From an uncultured Flavobacteriales bacterium (lineage in GTDB: Bacteria > Bacteroidota > Bacteroidia > Flavobacteriales_G > Salibacteraceae), in the NCBI GenBank assembly GCA_905479105.1, contig CAJQLE010000003.1, positions 372,001-436,000 on the forward strand: a DNA stretch of 64,000 bases, given 5' to 3'. Both the position numbers and the translations under genes were made by a program. Under the pieces are notes generated by a model, which was not told the DNA's origin, searched no databases, and was given only the letters and a program-made list of their open reading frames with translations. Position 1 is the first letter of the stretch; each line of letters opens with the position of its first letter. Shown here piece after piece: positions 53,567 through 62,100 of the stretch.

Positions 53567-54174
53567 GCAGCTTGAATCAATGATAAAACCTCTTGAGGAT
53601 TTTTATCAATGTGCTTCCAAACAGCAGAAGATAATCCGACCCCTTGAAAACCGGCAGCTCGAACTACATCGATCCTATCTTTTGTAACGCCACCTAAGGC
53701 ATATACAGGAATATTGGCCTTGTTGAGAATTGATTTAAGTAAGTTGACACCAGCTTCCTCATCTTTATTATAATATGAATGACTCGTAAAAACTGAATTC
53801 AGAAAAACATAATCAAAGCTTAAACTATTTTCTCTTAGGCTCTCTATGCTATTGAAGGTGGATGTGATAATCAAACTGGGGTGTCTGAGTTTTATTAGCA
53901 AACGATTCCACCTATTTTTAAGCTTGTTATTCCTATGCTTTCTGTGTAAGTGAATGCCTTTCAACTTATACTTTATAGCCAATTTATAATGTCCGTGTAT
54001 CACAATTTTACTGTGATATTCTTGAGGAATTGATTCGATAAAAACTGAGATGTCTGTTTTACTCCATTTAGGCTTTCGAATATGAAGTGTCTGCAATCCA
54101 TTCTCAAACAATCGAATGATTTGAGTGATCTCTTTTTCTTTTTCGGAAGATGAAGTAATTACGATTACCTCCAT
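53563..54174 (-). CDS. Thiamine phosphate synthase / TenI-like protein with divergent active site
   Basis: A 203-residue TIM-barrel protein of the ThiE/TenI family. Retained pieces are LHIRKPKW (phosphate/pyrimidine-binding Arg and Lys of the QxRxK motif) and VYALGGVTKDRIDVVRAAGFQGVGLSSAVW (C-terminal phosphate cup). The Asn-Asp pair and the acidic residue after GVHLGQ that bind Mg in true ThiE are missing: the matching stretch reads IVIHGHYKLAIKYKLKGIHLH. It may therefore be a TenI-type protein, for example a thiazole tautomerase, and not a synthase. It is convergent with the receptor, overlapping by four bases. Confidence 0.75.
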   Translation of the reverse strand: MEVIVITSSSEKEKEITQIIRLFENGLQTLHIRKPKWSKTDISVFIESIPQEYHSKIVIHGHYKLAIKYKLKGIHLHRKHRNNKLKNRWNRLLIKLRHPSLIITSTFNSIESLRENSLSFDYVFLNSVFTSHSYYNKDEEAGVNLLKSILNKANIPVYALGGVTKDRIDVVRAAGFQGVGLSSAVWKHIDKNPQEVLSLIQAA

Positions 54175-54271
54175 TTGGAGTGGATTATTTCATACAGAAA
54201 TAGCTAAAAAAGAAGGTTGATTTACGGTTGGGTCAAAAGGAATTTTCAATCTCTGTGTTGAAAACTGGAAA

Positions 54272-55000
54272 TTAATGCGATTTTCTTTGGGTTAAAGTCA
54301 CGAATATTTCGGAGTCTTTTTCTTCCAATGCGTTGCCTATCACTACGAGATTAGCACCAGCATTCCAATATTCGTCAAGGGCTTCTATACTTCTGATGCC
54401 TCCGCCAACTATTAAAGGTGTGTCAATTGATTTCGAAACAGCTTCGACCATAACCAGAGGAACAGGTTTAAGAGCGCCACTTCCGGCATCGAGGTAAATC
54501 ATTTTCATCCCAATCATTTCTCCGGCTTGGGCTGTGCAGATTGCAATGTCATTCTTGTCTCTTGGAATGGGCTGAGAATTGCTCATATAACTCACGGAAT
54601 TCGGCTTTCCTCCATCAATAAGCATATAACCAGTCGAAATTATCTCGGCATTCATATTCTTAAGCTTGGGTGCAGCCAAAACGTGCTGACCTATTAGTAG
54701 ATCTGCATTCCTCCCGGAGATTAATGATAGAAGCATTACTGCATCCACATGATCAGTCAATTGGGTAAAATGCCCTGGGAAAAGAACTAAAGGTTTTTTC
54801 GTGAGAGATTGCAATAGTCTGGCTGAAGTTGAAATCTTACTCTTATAAATAAGACTACCTCCAATCAAAATAAAATCAGGATCTAGCTGATCAATCTTTT
54901 TCGCAAAATCAATGAGGTCATCTTCAGTATGCTTATCAGGATCAATAAGGATAGCGAGTTTTCGATCGGTTTTGCTAAGGTTGAAGGTCTTATTTTGCAT
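54272..55000 (-). CDS. Geranylgeranylglyceryl phosphate synthase family protein (PcrB-like)
   Basis: A TIM-barrel prenyltransferase that joins a polyprenyl diphosphate to glycerol-1-phosphate, forming the first ether bond of archaeal-type lipids. Group II members occur in Bacteroidota. Signatures are LAILIDPDKH (Mg site), ILIGGSLIYKS, FPGHFTQLT, STGYMLIDGGKP, IYLDAGSGA and IVGGGIRS (phosphate loop). I start at MQNKTFNLS (55000, 242 residues), as in relatives. The frame stays open to 55057, and an ATG at 55012 is possible. It overlaps the end of the phosphopantetheinyl transferase gene by 11 bases. The product and its use in Bacteroidota are not firmly known. Confidence 0.88.
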   Translation of the reverse strand: MQNKTFNLSKTDRKLAILIDPDKHTEDDLIDFAKKIDQLDPDFILIGGSLIYKSKISTSARLLQSLTKKPLVLFPGHFTQLTDHVDAVMLLSLISGRNADLLIGQHVLAAPKLKNMNAEIISTGYMLIDGGKPNSVSYMSNSQPIPRDKNDIAICTAQAGEMIGMKMIYLDAGSGALKPVPLVMVEAVSKSIDTPLIVGGGIRSIEALDEYWNAGANLVVIGNALEEKDSEIFVTLTQRKSH

Positions 55001-55640
55001 TTGACGTGGCATCAATGTAGGACAAGATGAGAGGTTCAAAGATGCAAGAAATGACATTAAAGTCAGATTTTATAGACGGATGATTCACGCTGCAATTTAC
55101 GATCAACTCATTTTCTCTTGTCATTGAGTAGTTAATCTTCATGTTTTCAGTAAAAAGAACGCCACTTGCTTGCATTATTTTGAATAAACACTCTTTTGCA
55201 CCCCAGACGCCTAAAAGAGCATCGGTTTTTAAAAAGCTCTCAAAATGTTCAACTTCTGAATCCGTTGTAAACCTTTTTTTTACGCGACTAATATCGCGCC
55301 CTTTCACCTCAATATCTATAGCTGGACGCGAATGATTATTTATGATCATAGCCATATAATTACTGGTATGACTTATCGAAAGATGTGTGGCCTTATTCTT
55401 AAGGAAAGGAGCCCCTTTCTTATTTCTAGAAATTTTAGTGGTTTCATTTAAAAGCTCAGAGATTATGAAATCAGCACACACCAATTGAAGGGTGCGTTCA
55501 CGGGAATGACCATTATAATATTCATTTATCTGTTTCTCCGAAAACATAGAAGTTACCGCAGTTATATCAGCAATAACAACCTCCGAATTATGAGCTGTTT
55601 TGAACCTATGTAGTATTCCTTTGTTCAACAGTTTAATCAT
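54990..55640 (-). CDS. 4'-phosphopantetheinyl transferase (Sfp type)
   Basis: A 216-residue enzyme that transfers phosphopantetheine from CoA to carrier proteins. HLSISHTSNYMAMI (about residue 92), PAIDIEVKGRDI (Mg-binding Asp and Glu) and WGAKECLFKIM (about residue 146, catalytic Glu/Lys) are the three Sfp motifs. The size is that of the small Bacteroidota form, and it probably serves the acyl carrier protein. Divergent from ahcY with 42 bases between start codons. The GGGP synthase gene overlaps its 3' end, so both are cotranscribed. Confidence 0.87.
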   Translation of the reverse strand: MIKLLNKGILHRFKTAHNSEVVIADITAVTSMFSEKQINEYYNGHSRERTLQLVCADFIISELLNETTKISRNKKGAPFLKNKATHLSISHTSNYMAMIINNHSRPAIDIEVKGRDISRVKKRFTTDSEVEHFESFLKTDALLGVWGAKECLFKIMQASGVLFTENMKINYSMTRENELIVNCSVNHPSIKSDFNVISCIFEPLILSYIDATSNAK

Positions 55641-55655
55641 TCAAAAATAGCGTGC

Positions 55656-55663
55656 TACCTTTG
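55656..55663 (+). promoter_or_regulatory. -7 promoter box for ahcY
   Basis: TACCTTTG followed by C matches TAnnTTTG exactly, 19 bases before the ahcY ATG, in the short divergent region shared with the phosphopantetheinyl transferase gene. Confidence 0.6.
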
Positions 55664-55682
55664 CACCAAAATTTAAAAAGTA

Positions 55683-56993
55683 ATGAGCGAAGTTACAGAG
55701 AGAATTTCTTATAAAGTTAAAGACATTTCCCTAGCAGATTGGGGAAGAAAAGAAATAACATTGGCCGAGGCTGAAATGCCAGGATTGATGTCGTTAAGAG
55801 AAGAATATGGTAAAGATAAACCTCTAAAAGGAGCTAGGATTGCTGGATGTTTGCACATGACTATTCAAACAGCAGTGCTTATTGAAACGCTAGTTGAATT
55901 GGGTGCTGACGTCACATGGTCTAGTTGCAACATTTTTTCTACGCAAGACCATGCTGCTGCAGCAATTGCGAAAGGAGGTGTTCCTGTTTTTGCATGGAAG
56001 GGAATGACCGAAGAGGAGTTTGATTGGTGCATAGAGCAAACAATTTCCGCCTTTCCTGATGGTCAATCATTGAATATGATTTTGGATGATGGAGGTGATT
56101 TAACCAATATGGTTTTCGATCAATTTCCTGAATTAACGAAAGATATTCGAGGCCTTTCTGAAGAAACTACGACTGGTGTTCACAGACTTTATGAGCGCAT
56201 GAAGAATGGTACATTGGTGATGCCTGCTATCAACGTTAACGATTCTGTTACCAAGTCAAAGTTTGATAATAAATATGGCTGTAAAGAATCATTGGTAGAC
56301 GCCATTAGAAGAGCAACAGATATAATGATGGCTGGTAAGGTTGCTGTTGTTGGTGGCTACGGGGATGTTGGAAAAGGTTCTGCAGCTTCTCTGAAAGGAG
56401 CAGGAGCTAGAGTGATTGTAACTGAGATCGACCCTATTTGTGCTTTGCAAGCTGCAATGGATGGCTTTGAAGTGAAGAAGATGAAAGATGCGGTTAAAGA
56501 GGGTGATATAATTGTCACAGCTACAGGTAACAAGGATATTCTGAAAGCAGAGCATTTTGAGAACATGAAGGACAAGGCTATCGTTTGTAACATCGGACAC
56601 TTCGATAATGAAATCGATGTAGCTTGGTTGAATAAGAATGCAAACAAAGATGAAATCAAGCCTCAGGTTGATCTTTACACATTGAAGAATGGAAGACAAA
56701 TTGTTTTGCTTGCTGAAGGTAGATTGGTAAACTTGGGATGTGCCACAGGGCATCCATCTTTTGTAATGTCTAATTCTTTTACTAACCAAACGTTAGCTCA
56801 AATTGAATTATGGACCAATAATTCAAATTATAAAAACGAGGTTTATGTTTTGCCAAAGCACTTAGATGAGAAGGTTGCAATGCTTCATCTGAGTAAGATT
56901 GGTGTTGAACTTGACGAATTGTCTCAGGAACAGGCAGAGTATATTGGAGTAGAAGTTAAAGGTCCATTTAAGCCGGAACAATACCGCTATTAA
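55683..56993 (+). CDS. ahcY: Adenosylhomocysteinase
   Basis: Hydrolyses S-adenosylhomocysteine to adenosine and homocysteine, keeping methylation reactions going. The 436-residue protein has [16 protein letters not shown] and [16 protein letters not shown] near the N-terminus, the NAD-binding [21 protein letters not shown] (about residues 221-241), the [17 protein letters not shown] block, and the conserved C-terminus [10 protein letters not shown] with the terminal Lys/Tyr that caps NAD. A promoter box precedes it and a bidirectional terminator follows. It works in the same cycle as metK. Confidence 0.97.
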   Translation: MSEVTERISYKVKDISLADWGRKEITLAEAEMPGLMSLREEYGKDKPLKGARIAGCLHMTIQTAVLIETLVELGADVTWSSCNIFSTQDHAAAAIAKGGVPVFAWKGMTEEEFDWCIEQTISAFPDGQSLNMILDDGGDLTNMVFDQFPELTKDIRGLSEETTTGVHRLYERMKNGTLVMPAINVNDSVTKSKFDNKYGCKESLVDAIRRATDIMMAGKVAVVGGYGDVGKGSAASLKGAGARVIVTEIDPICALQAAMDGFEVKKMKDAVKEGDIIVTATGNKDILKAEHFENMKDKAIVCNIGHFDNEIDVAWLNKNANKDEIKPQVDLYTLKNGRQIVLLAEGRLVNLGCATGHPSFVMSNSFTNQTLAQIELWTNNSNYKNEVYVLPKHLDEKVAMLHLSKIGVELDELSQEQAEYIGVEVKGPFKPEQYRY

Positions 56994-57016
56994 TCTTAGC
57001 GTAGTATTTATTGAAA

Positions 57017-57047
57017 TTAAAAAAGGGGCCTTGAGCCCCTTTTTTAA
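57017..57047. terminator. Bidirectional terminator between ahcY and the Rieske-like gene
   Basis: A perfect inverted repeat, TTAAAAAAGGGGC and GCCCCTTTTTTAA around CTTGA. It has a T run in both directions, so it ends ahcY transcription on the plus strand and the lipoprotein gene on the minus strand. The stop codon of the minus-strand gene (57044-57046) lies inside it. Confidence 0.9.
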
Positions 57048-57469
57048 TTTGTAATACTTAAGTGAGTGCCGTCAAAGCTTGTTTGGTAAAACCTCAGAGG
57101 TTGAGATGCGGGTCCTTTTAATATTTGGCCGTCTAATAATAACCACTGGGATCCAGAACAAGTGTCAATGCAGCTCACATTACTGTTGCTATCTACTATT
57201 ACTTGACATTTGTCCTTCACATAATACGGAGCTTGACGATCGTATACTTTAATTTCCTCTTCTGTAACTCTAAAAGCTATAAGACCATTATATCCTCCAT
57301 CAAGATAAACCCATCCGTTGATAAAATTGAGGGTGTTATATTGCGGAAGACTTAATACGATATATTCATTCACTCTTACATTGGGTACCTGGTGATTAGT
57401 GTCTGTTTTCCGACAGTCACTCAACCAAACTGCGCATAAAATAATTATGAGTGTAATTTTACGGTTCAC
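57044..57469 (-). CDS. Rieske-like lipoprotein with degenerate cluster motif
   Basis: A 141-residue lipoprotein. I start at GTG 57469 (MNRKITLIIILCAVWLSDC), which gives a proper signal with lipobox LSDC. An ATG at 57547 would overlap the divergent gene by about 60 bases and put a non-signal sequence first. The fold follows the Rieske-like proteins of Bacteroidota: VYLDGGYNGLIAFRVTEEEIKVYDRQAPYYV, then CIDTCSGSQWLLLDGQILKGPASQPLRFYQTSFDG. The first cluster motif (Cys-x-His) is missing (DRQAPY), and the second reads CIDTCSGS without His, so a 2Fe-2S cluster is unlikely. Function unknown. Confidence 0.65.
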   Translation of the reverse strand: MNRKITLIIILCAVWLSDCRKTDTNHQVPNVRVNEYIVLSLPQYNTLNFINGWVYLDGGYNGLIAFRVTEEEIKVYDRQAPYYVKDKCQVIVDSNSNVSCIDTCSGSQWLLLDGQILKGPASQPLRFYQTSFDGTHLSITN

Positions 57470-57491
57470 TTTCGTACTATAGATGAAATTA

Positions 57492-57782
57492 ATGGCAAAC
57501 CTACATTTTAAAACCTTTTTACTAATTGTATCCCTTTTGCTCTTCAATCTTTCTGAAGGGGCCGCTCAATCTAAGAAAAGATTAAAAGAGTTGGAAAGAG
57601 TGGAACAAGATCGAAATGCTGAAGAGGCGTCTAAATCTGATGAAGCCAAAAAGCGTCATAGAGATATCCAATCCAAACAAACGCGAAAGGAGATGAAAAA
57701 GTATAAGAAGATGAGTAAGAGGCATAATAATAACAGACGTGAGCCATTTTTTAAAAAATGGTTTAGGCGAAACAAACACTAA
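57492..57782 (+). CDS. Small basic exported protein
   Basis: A 96-residue protein of no known function. ATG 57492 gives MANLHFKTFLLIVSLLLFNLSEGAAQ, a signal peptide cleaved near AAQ. An ATG at 57483 is also possible. The mature part is almost entirely charged: KKRLKELERVEQDRNAEEASKSDEAKKR, then a Lys/Arg/Asn-rich tail ending FKKWFRRNKH. A long helix or coiled coil is likely. Such small basic secreted proteins are common but uncharacterised in Bacteroidota. It begins an operon with the next two genes, with gaps of five bases and then an overlap. Confidence 0.6.
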   Translation: MANLHFKTFLLIVSLLLFNLSEGAAQSKKRLKELERVEQDRNAEEASKSDEAKKRHRDIQSKQTRKEMKKYKKMSKRHNNNRREPFFKKWFRRNKH

Positions 57783-57787
57783 CAGCG

Positions 57788-58177
57788 ATGGACGATTTTG
57801 GAAATATTTTATATTTTATTTTTATTGCTATCAGCCTAGCAGGTGGGCTTTGGCAGAATTATAAAAAGCAAAAGGAAAAGCAAAAGGAACAGAAAGAAGA
57901 AACCTACTCTGCTCCTTCATATGAGTTTAAGTCAAAAGAGGTGCATGAAATAAGTGATGCTATTCAGGAGTCTGATGCGAAGGCGAGAGAACAAATTGAA
58001 ATGCTTGAGCAAAAAGCGCTCAAGGCATGGAAGAACAGAAGAATTAAAAGAAGATCGGATATTTTGATTGAGTCTGAATCAGAACAAGAAGATGATACTC
58101 CAAAGTCAGATATTGGAGAATTTGATGCTAGAAAAGCGATCATCTACAGCGAAATTATAAACCCACCTTACTTATGA
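57788..58177 (+). CDS. Small membrane-anchored coiled-coil protein
   Basis: A 129-residue protein with one N-terminal transmembrane helix (DDFGNILYFIFIAISLAGGLW, about residues 2-22), then a Lys/Glu/Gln-rich segment (NYKKQKEKQKEQKEE) and further helices. It is predicted to face the cytoplasm. No family is recognised. It starts five bases after the preceding gene, and its stop overlaps the response-regulator start by four bases (ATGA), suggesting the three are made together. Confidence 0.62.
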   Translation: MDDFGNILYFIFIAISLAGGLWQNYKKQKEKQKEQKEETYSAPSYEFKSKEVHEISDAIQESDAKAREQIEMLEQKALKAWKNRRIKRRSDILIESESEQEDDTPKSDIGEFDARKAIIYSEIINPPYL

Positions 58178-58928
58178 AAAGAATTAGTGCACTAATCGTT
58201 GATGACGAAGAATTAGCTAGAAAGAATTTAGAATTTCTTCTTAAGGATGATTGTCCTAGTGTTGATGTCATAGGCACAGCTGATAACGCAAGAGAAGCAA
58301 AGAAATTTGTTCAAGCCAATAAGATTGACCTAATGTTTCTAGATATTGAAATCCCAATGGTTCAGGATTTGAACTATTGGAGTCGCTGGAAGATGAAATC
58401 AACTTTAAAATCATTTTTATTACTGCGTATCATGAATATGCTCTCAAAGCATTTAAATATTCAGCGGTTGACTATTTGTTGAAACCAATTAATATAGATG
58501 AATTGCAAGCGTCAATTGGTAAGGTTCAGCCAGGAGCTGGATCTGAATCAAAAGAAAAAATTTCAGCATTAATTGAAAACATGTCTAAGAAAGGCGAGGC
58601 GATGGGGAAAATCGCATTGCCAAGTATGGAGGGTCTTCAGTTCGTTAATCTCGATGAAATAATATACTGTGAAAGTCAGGATAATTACACTCAATTCTTT
58701 TTGACGGACGGTAAAAGAATTATGGTTTCAAAAACAATAAAGCACTTCGAAGAATTACTAGATCCAAATAGTTTTTTTAGAGTTCATCGATCTAATATCA
58801 TCAATCTCAAATACATAGATAAATATGTTAAGGGTGAAGGTGGTTATGTGGTAATGAAAAAGGGAGAGCGAATACCAGTTTCGAGAAGGAGAAAAGATGC
58901 TTTTTTGCAACTTTTTCACTATCAGTAA
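58174..58928 (+). pseudogene. LytTR-type response regulator, interrupted by a one-base frameshift
   Basis: A two-component response regulator of about 251 residues if repaired. The first frame (58174 on) has the receiver start ALIVDDEELARKN and the phosphorylation site LMFLDIEIPM, then runs into unrelated sequence. The frame one base lower resumes with ELLESLEDEINFKIIFITAYHEYALKAF, the receiver Lys in DYLLKPI, and a complete LytTR DNA-binding domain (IIYCESQDNYTQFFLTDGK, FFRVHRSNIINLKYI) to 58928. The break is at GTTCAGGATTTG, near 58361-58366, where one base (for example a G giving CAG-GGA-TTT) is missing. Either a real mutation or a sequencing error. No histidine kinase is adjacent. Confidence 0.82.
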
Positions 58929-59102
58929 GTTGTGTTTTTTTCCGGTTACGTGATGAACCTAACCGTTTTCTAATCGGTTATTGTGTACCTCACTGAATTC
59001 CACTTACTTTACATCACAATAGTTCTTAAATTAAGCAAGAAAAGCAGGAGCGATAAGGGTTACGAGAAGATTAAAAAAATGTTAAACGTATCATTACTTT
59101 TT

Positions 59103-59110
59103 TATCTTTA
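59103..59110 (+). promoter_or_regulatory. Possible -7 box for the large TonB-dependent receptor
   Basis: TATCTTTA differs from TAnnTTTG by one base and lies 58 bases before the receptor ATG, within the otherwise featureless 240-base gap after the response regulator. Confidence 0.3.
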
Positions 59111-59168
59111 CCCGCCATTTTAGGGATGTTGACCACATTTCTATAAACCTATCTAAAGACAGCGAGTC

Positions 59169-62100
59169 ATGAGAAAATTTTTACTAATTGTTCTGGGATT
59201 GTTGATTACAACCGTTTCTTCCTACGCCCAAGGTGGCCAAGGAGGAATAAAAGCAACCGTCACTGAGGCATCTAATGGATTACCAATTCCGTTTGCGAAT
59301 GTTGCAGTGAAACAAAATGGAAGTTTGATCACAGGTGGATCAACTGATTTTGATGGTGTAGTTGAAATTAAGCCTATTCCACCGGGCCGGTATGACATTG
59401 AGATTACCAGTTTGGGTTTTGGTCCCATTAAGGTTACTGGAATTAATGTTAGTGCTAACAAAACCACGTTCGTTCCAAAAACGAGCACTGGGATGGCTTC
59501 TTCAGCTGTTGCGTTAACAGAGTTTATTGTAACGGAGTATAAAAAGCCCTTGATTGAACAAGATGGTGCCGCTACTACAGAAACAGTTACATCCGATGAG
59601 ATATCTAGGATGGCTGCAAGAAATCCTGCAGATCTCGCTGCAACCGCAGGAGGTACTTATTCTAAAGATGACGGAACAGGTACTTTGAATATGAGAGGTG
59701 GTCGTGGTGATGCAAACTATTATTATATAGATGGTATTAAAGTTCGTGGTTCTTCTGCAATTCCGCAGTCTTCTATCGAACAGGTTTCGGTTATTACCGG
59801 TGGTCTTCCTTCTCAGTATGGTGATGTCACCGGTGGTGTTATTGCTATTACAACGAAAGGTGTTTCTAGAGAATATCACGGAGGAATTGAGTTCCTTACT
59901 TCAGGTATAGGAGGTGATGATGGATATGTGGGTGTAGATCCTTATGGTTACAACCTTGCGGAGTTTAGTTTGTCAGGGCCGTTATTGCAGAAAAGAGATT
60001 CTTCAGGCAATAAAGAGCCTCTGTTAGGTTTCTTTGTTTCAGGTAACGTTACTTCTAATAGAGATTCTAGACCATCTGCAGTTGGAGCTTGGCAGGTTAA
60101 TGATGATGTTTTGACTGATCTTAAGGAGAATCCATTAAGAGTAGGTTTCACTCCAGGATCTGTTCTTTCTAATGCTGATTTCTTGAGGTTAAATGATTTT
60201 GAGCGTGTAAGTGTTCGGCCTAATACAAATAATGTTGGAGCTAACATTGCAGGTAAGATCGATGTTGTTACTACTTCTTCAACCAACTTAACATTTGGAG
60301 GTAGTTTAAACTATAGTAAAGGAAGACGCTACAACTTTAACCAAGCCTTATTTGATTCTGAAAGTTATCCAGAGCAAACATCTGTAGACTGGAGAGCGTA
60401 CGCGCGTTTTACCCAAAGATTTAAGAATAGTGAGTCAGAAGATGAAGGAAGTGCCTCACTTATCAAGAATGCCTACTACACGATTCAAGCTGACTATAGC
60501 CAACAATATGACAGACGTTGGGATCCAGATCATAAAGACAATTTCTTCGATTATGGATACATTGGTAAGTTTGACGTTCAGCAAGGCGCTGATTATGTGA
60601 CGGGAACAGATAGTTTGACAGGAATATTTGGTGATATTCAAGGTACTTTTAGAGATACACTAATTACGTTTACTCCAGGTGACGCTAATCCTGACCTTGC
60701 AAGATTCACTCAAAGATATTACGAGTTAAATGGCTGGGATGGTTTCGATGCAGAAGGAAATCCGGTTTACGATGCTGCTCAGGCAGAGGCCTACACCAAC
60801 TACAACAATATTCAAGCTGGTGGTGGTTTGATTAATGGTGACAATCTTTCTGATAGATCAAGAGATGTATACGGAATGTGGGTTTATAATAATGATGTCA
60901 CTAATGGAAGAGGTAGTGCTTCAGATAATTACTTGGAGGCTGTAACCAATCAGATAAGGGTTACAGGTCAAGGATCTGCTGATATTGGAAATCACAACTT
61001 TGTTCTTGGATTTGAATATGAGCAAAGAATTGATAGATCTTATAGCTTGAGCCCACGAAGACTTTGGCAGATTGCTCGTCTGCGTTCTAATACGCATATT
61101 GAGCAGTTGGATTTTTCTAATCCTATCATTGAATATCCTGGTCCACAAGTATCCTATACAAGACTTAATGCTTCTCCAGGAGAATATACCGGTGCGGATG
61201 ATCCTCAAAGTTTTATCGACTACAATTTGAGGCAAGCGACTGGCTTGGATCCAGATGGAGTTGATTTTCTTGACGTAAATAATATTGATCCTAGCGCTTT
61301 TGAATTGGAATATTTTTCTCCGGATGAGCTTTTCAATAATGGTACTGGATCATTGGTGAACTATTATGGATATGATCCTTATGGTAATAGAACCAGCTCA
61401 ACTTCTTCTTTTAGTGATTTCTTCAATGCCGTTGATGAAAATGGTAATTATACTAGACCAATTGCTCCTTATCAACCTATTTATGTTTCAGGGTTTATTG
61501 AAGATAAATTTGAGTTTGATGATTTGATTTTCCGAATTGGCCTTCGAGTTGATCGCTTCGATGCGAATCAACAAGTGCTAAAGGACCAATATGTATTGTT
61601 CCCTACTGTGAAAGCACGTGAAACTGAAGCGCTAGATCTTTTGCCAGAAGGCGTGAATGCTCATCCAGGTAATATTGGTGAAGATTATGTAGTATATGTG
61701 GATAATGTTCAGAACCCTACATCTATTTTAGGATATCGTGATGGAGATATTTGGTACAATGCTCAAGGAACGGAATTAAATGATGGTTCTGCTTTGAAGA
61801 TTTCAAACGGACTACCTGCTCCTCTTTTGGTTGACAAGGAGAAGACGAGTAGTTTAGATATTACTGAAGATTCATTTGAAGATTATGCTCCTCAGACCAA
61901 TTTCATGCCTCGGGTAGCTTTCAGTTTTCCTATATCTGATGAAGCTAACTTCTTTGCTCACTATGATGTTTTGACCAAGCGTCCAACGCAAGGTAATAGG
62001 TTGGATCCTTCAGATTATTATTTCTTGGAGAGTAGAGCAAGTTCAGCTGAACTTGATAACCCTGATTTGAAGCCAGAGAGAACAATTGATTACGAGGTTG

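Noticed and set aside
56289-56789. A 166-codon minus-strand open frame inside ahcY
   Set aside because: Antisense shadow of a highly conserved gene with no recognisable protein features or start signal.
58340-58390. Programmed -1 ribosomal frameshift in the response regulator
   Set aside because: The required shift is -1, but no X-XXY-YYZ slippery heptamer or following stem is seen near GTTCAGGATTTG, so a base loss or sequencing error is more likely.
58929-59168. Possible small RNA or tRNA in the 240-base gap before the large receptor
   Set aside because: No cloverleaf, terminator or conserved RNA motif could be found; only a weak promoter-like box is present.
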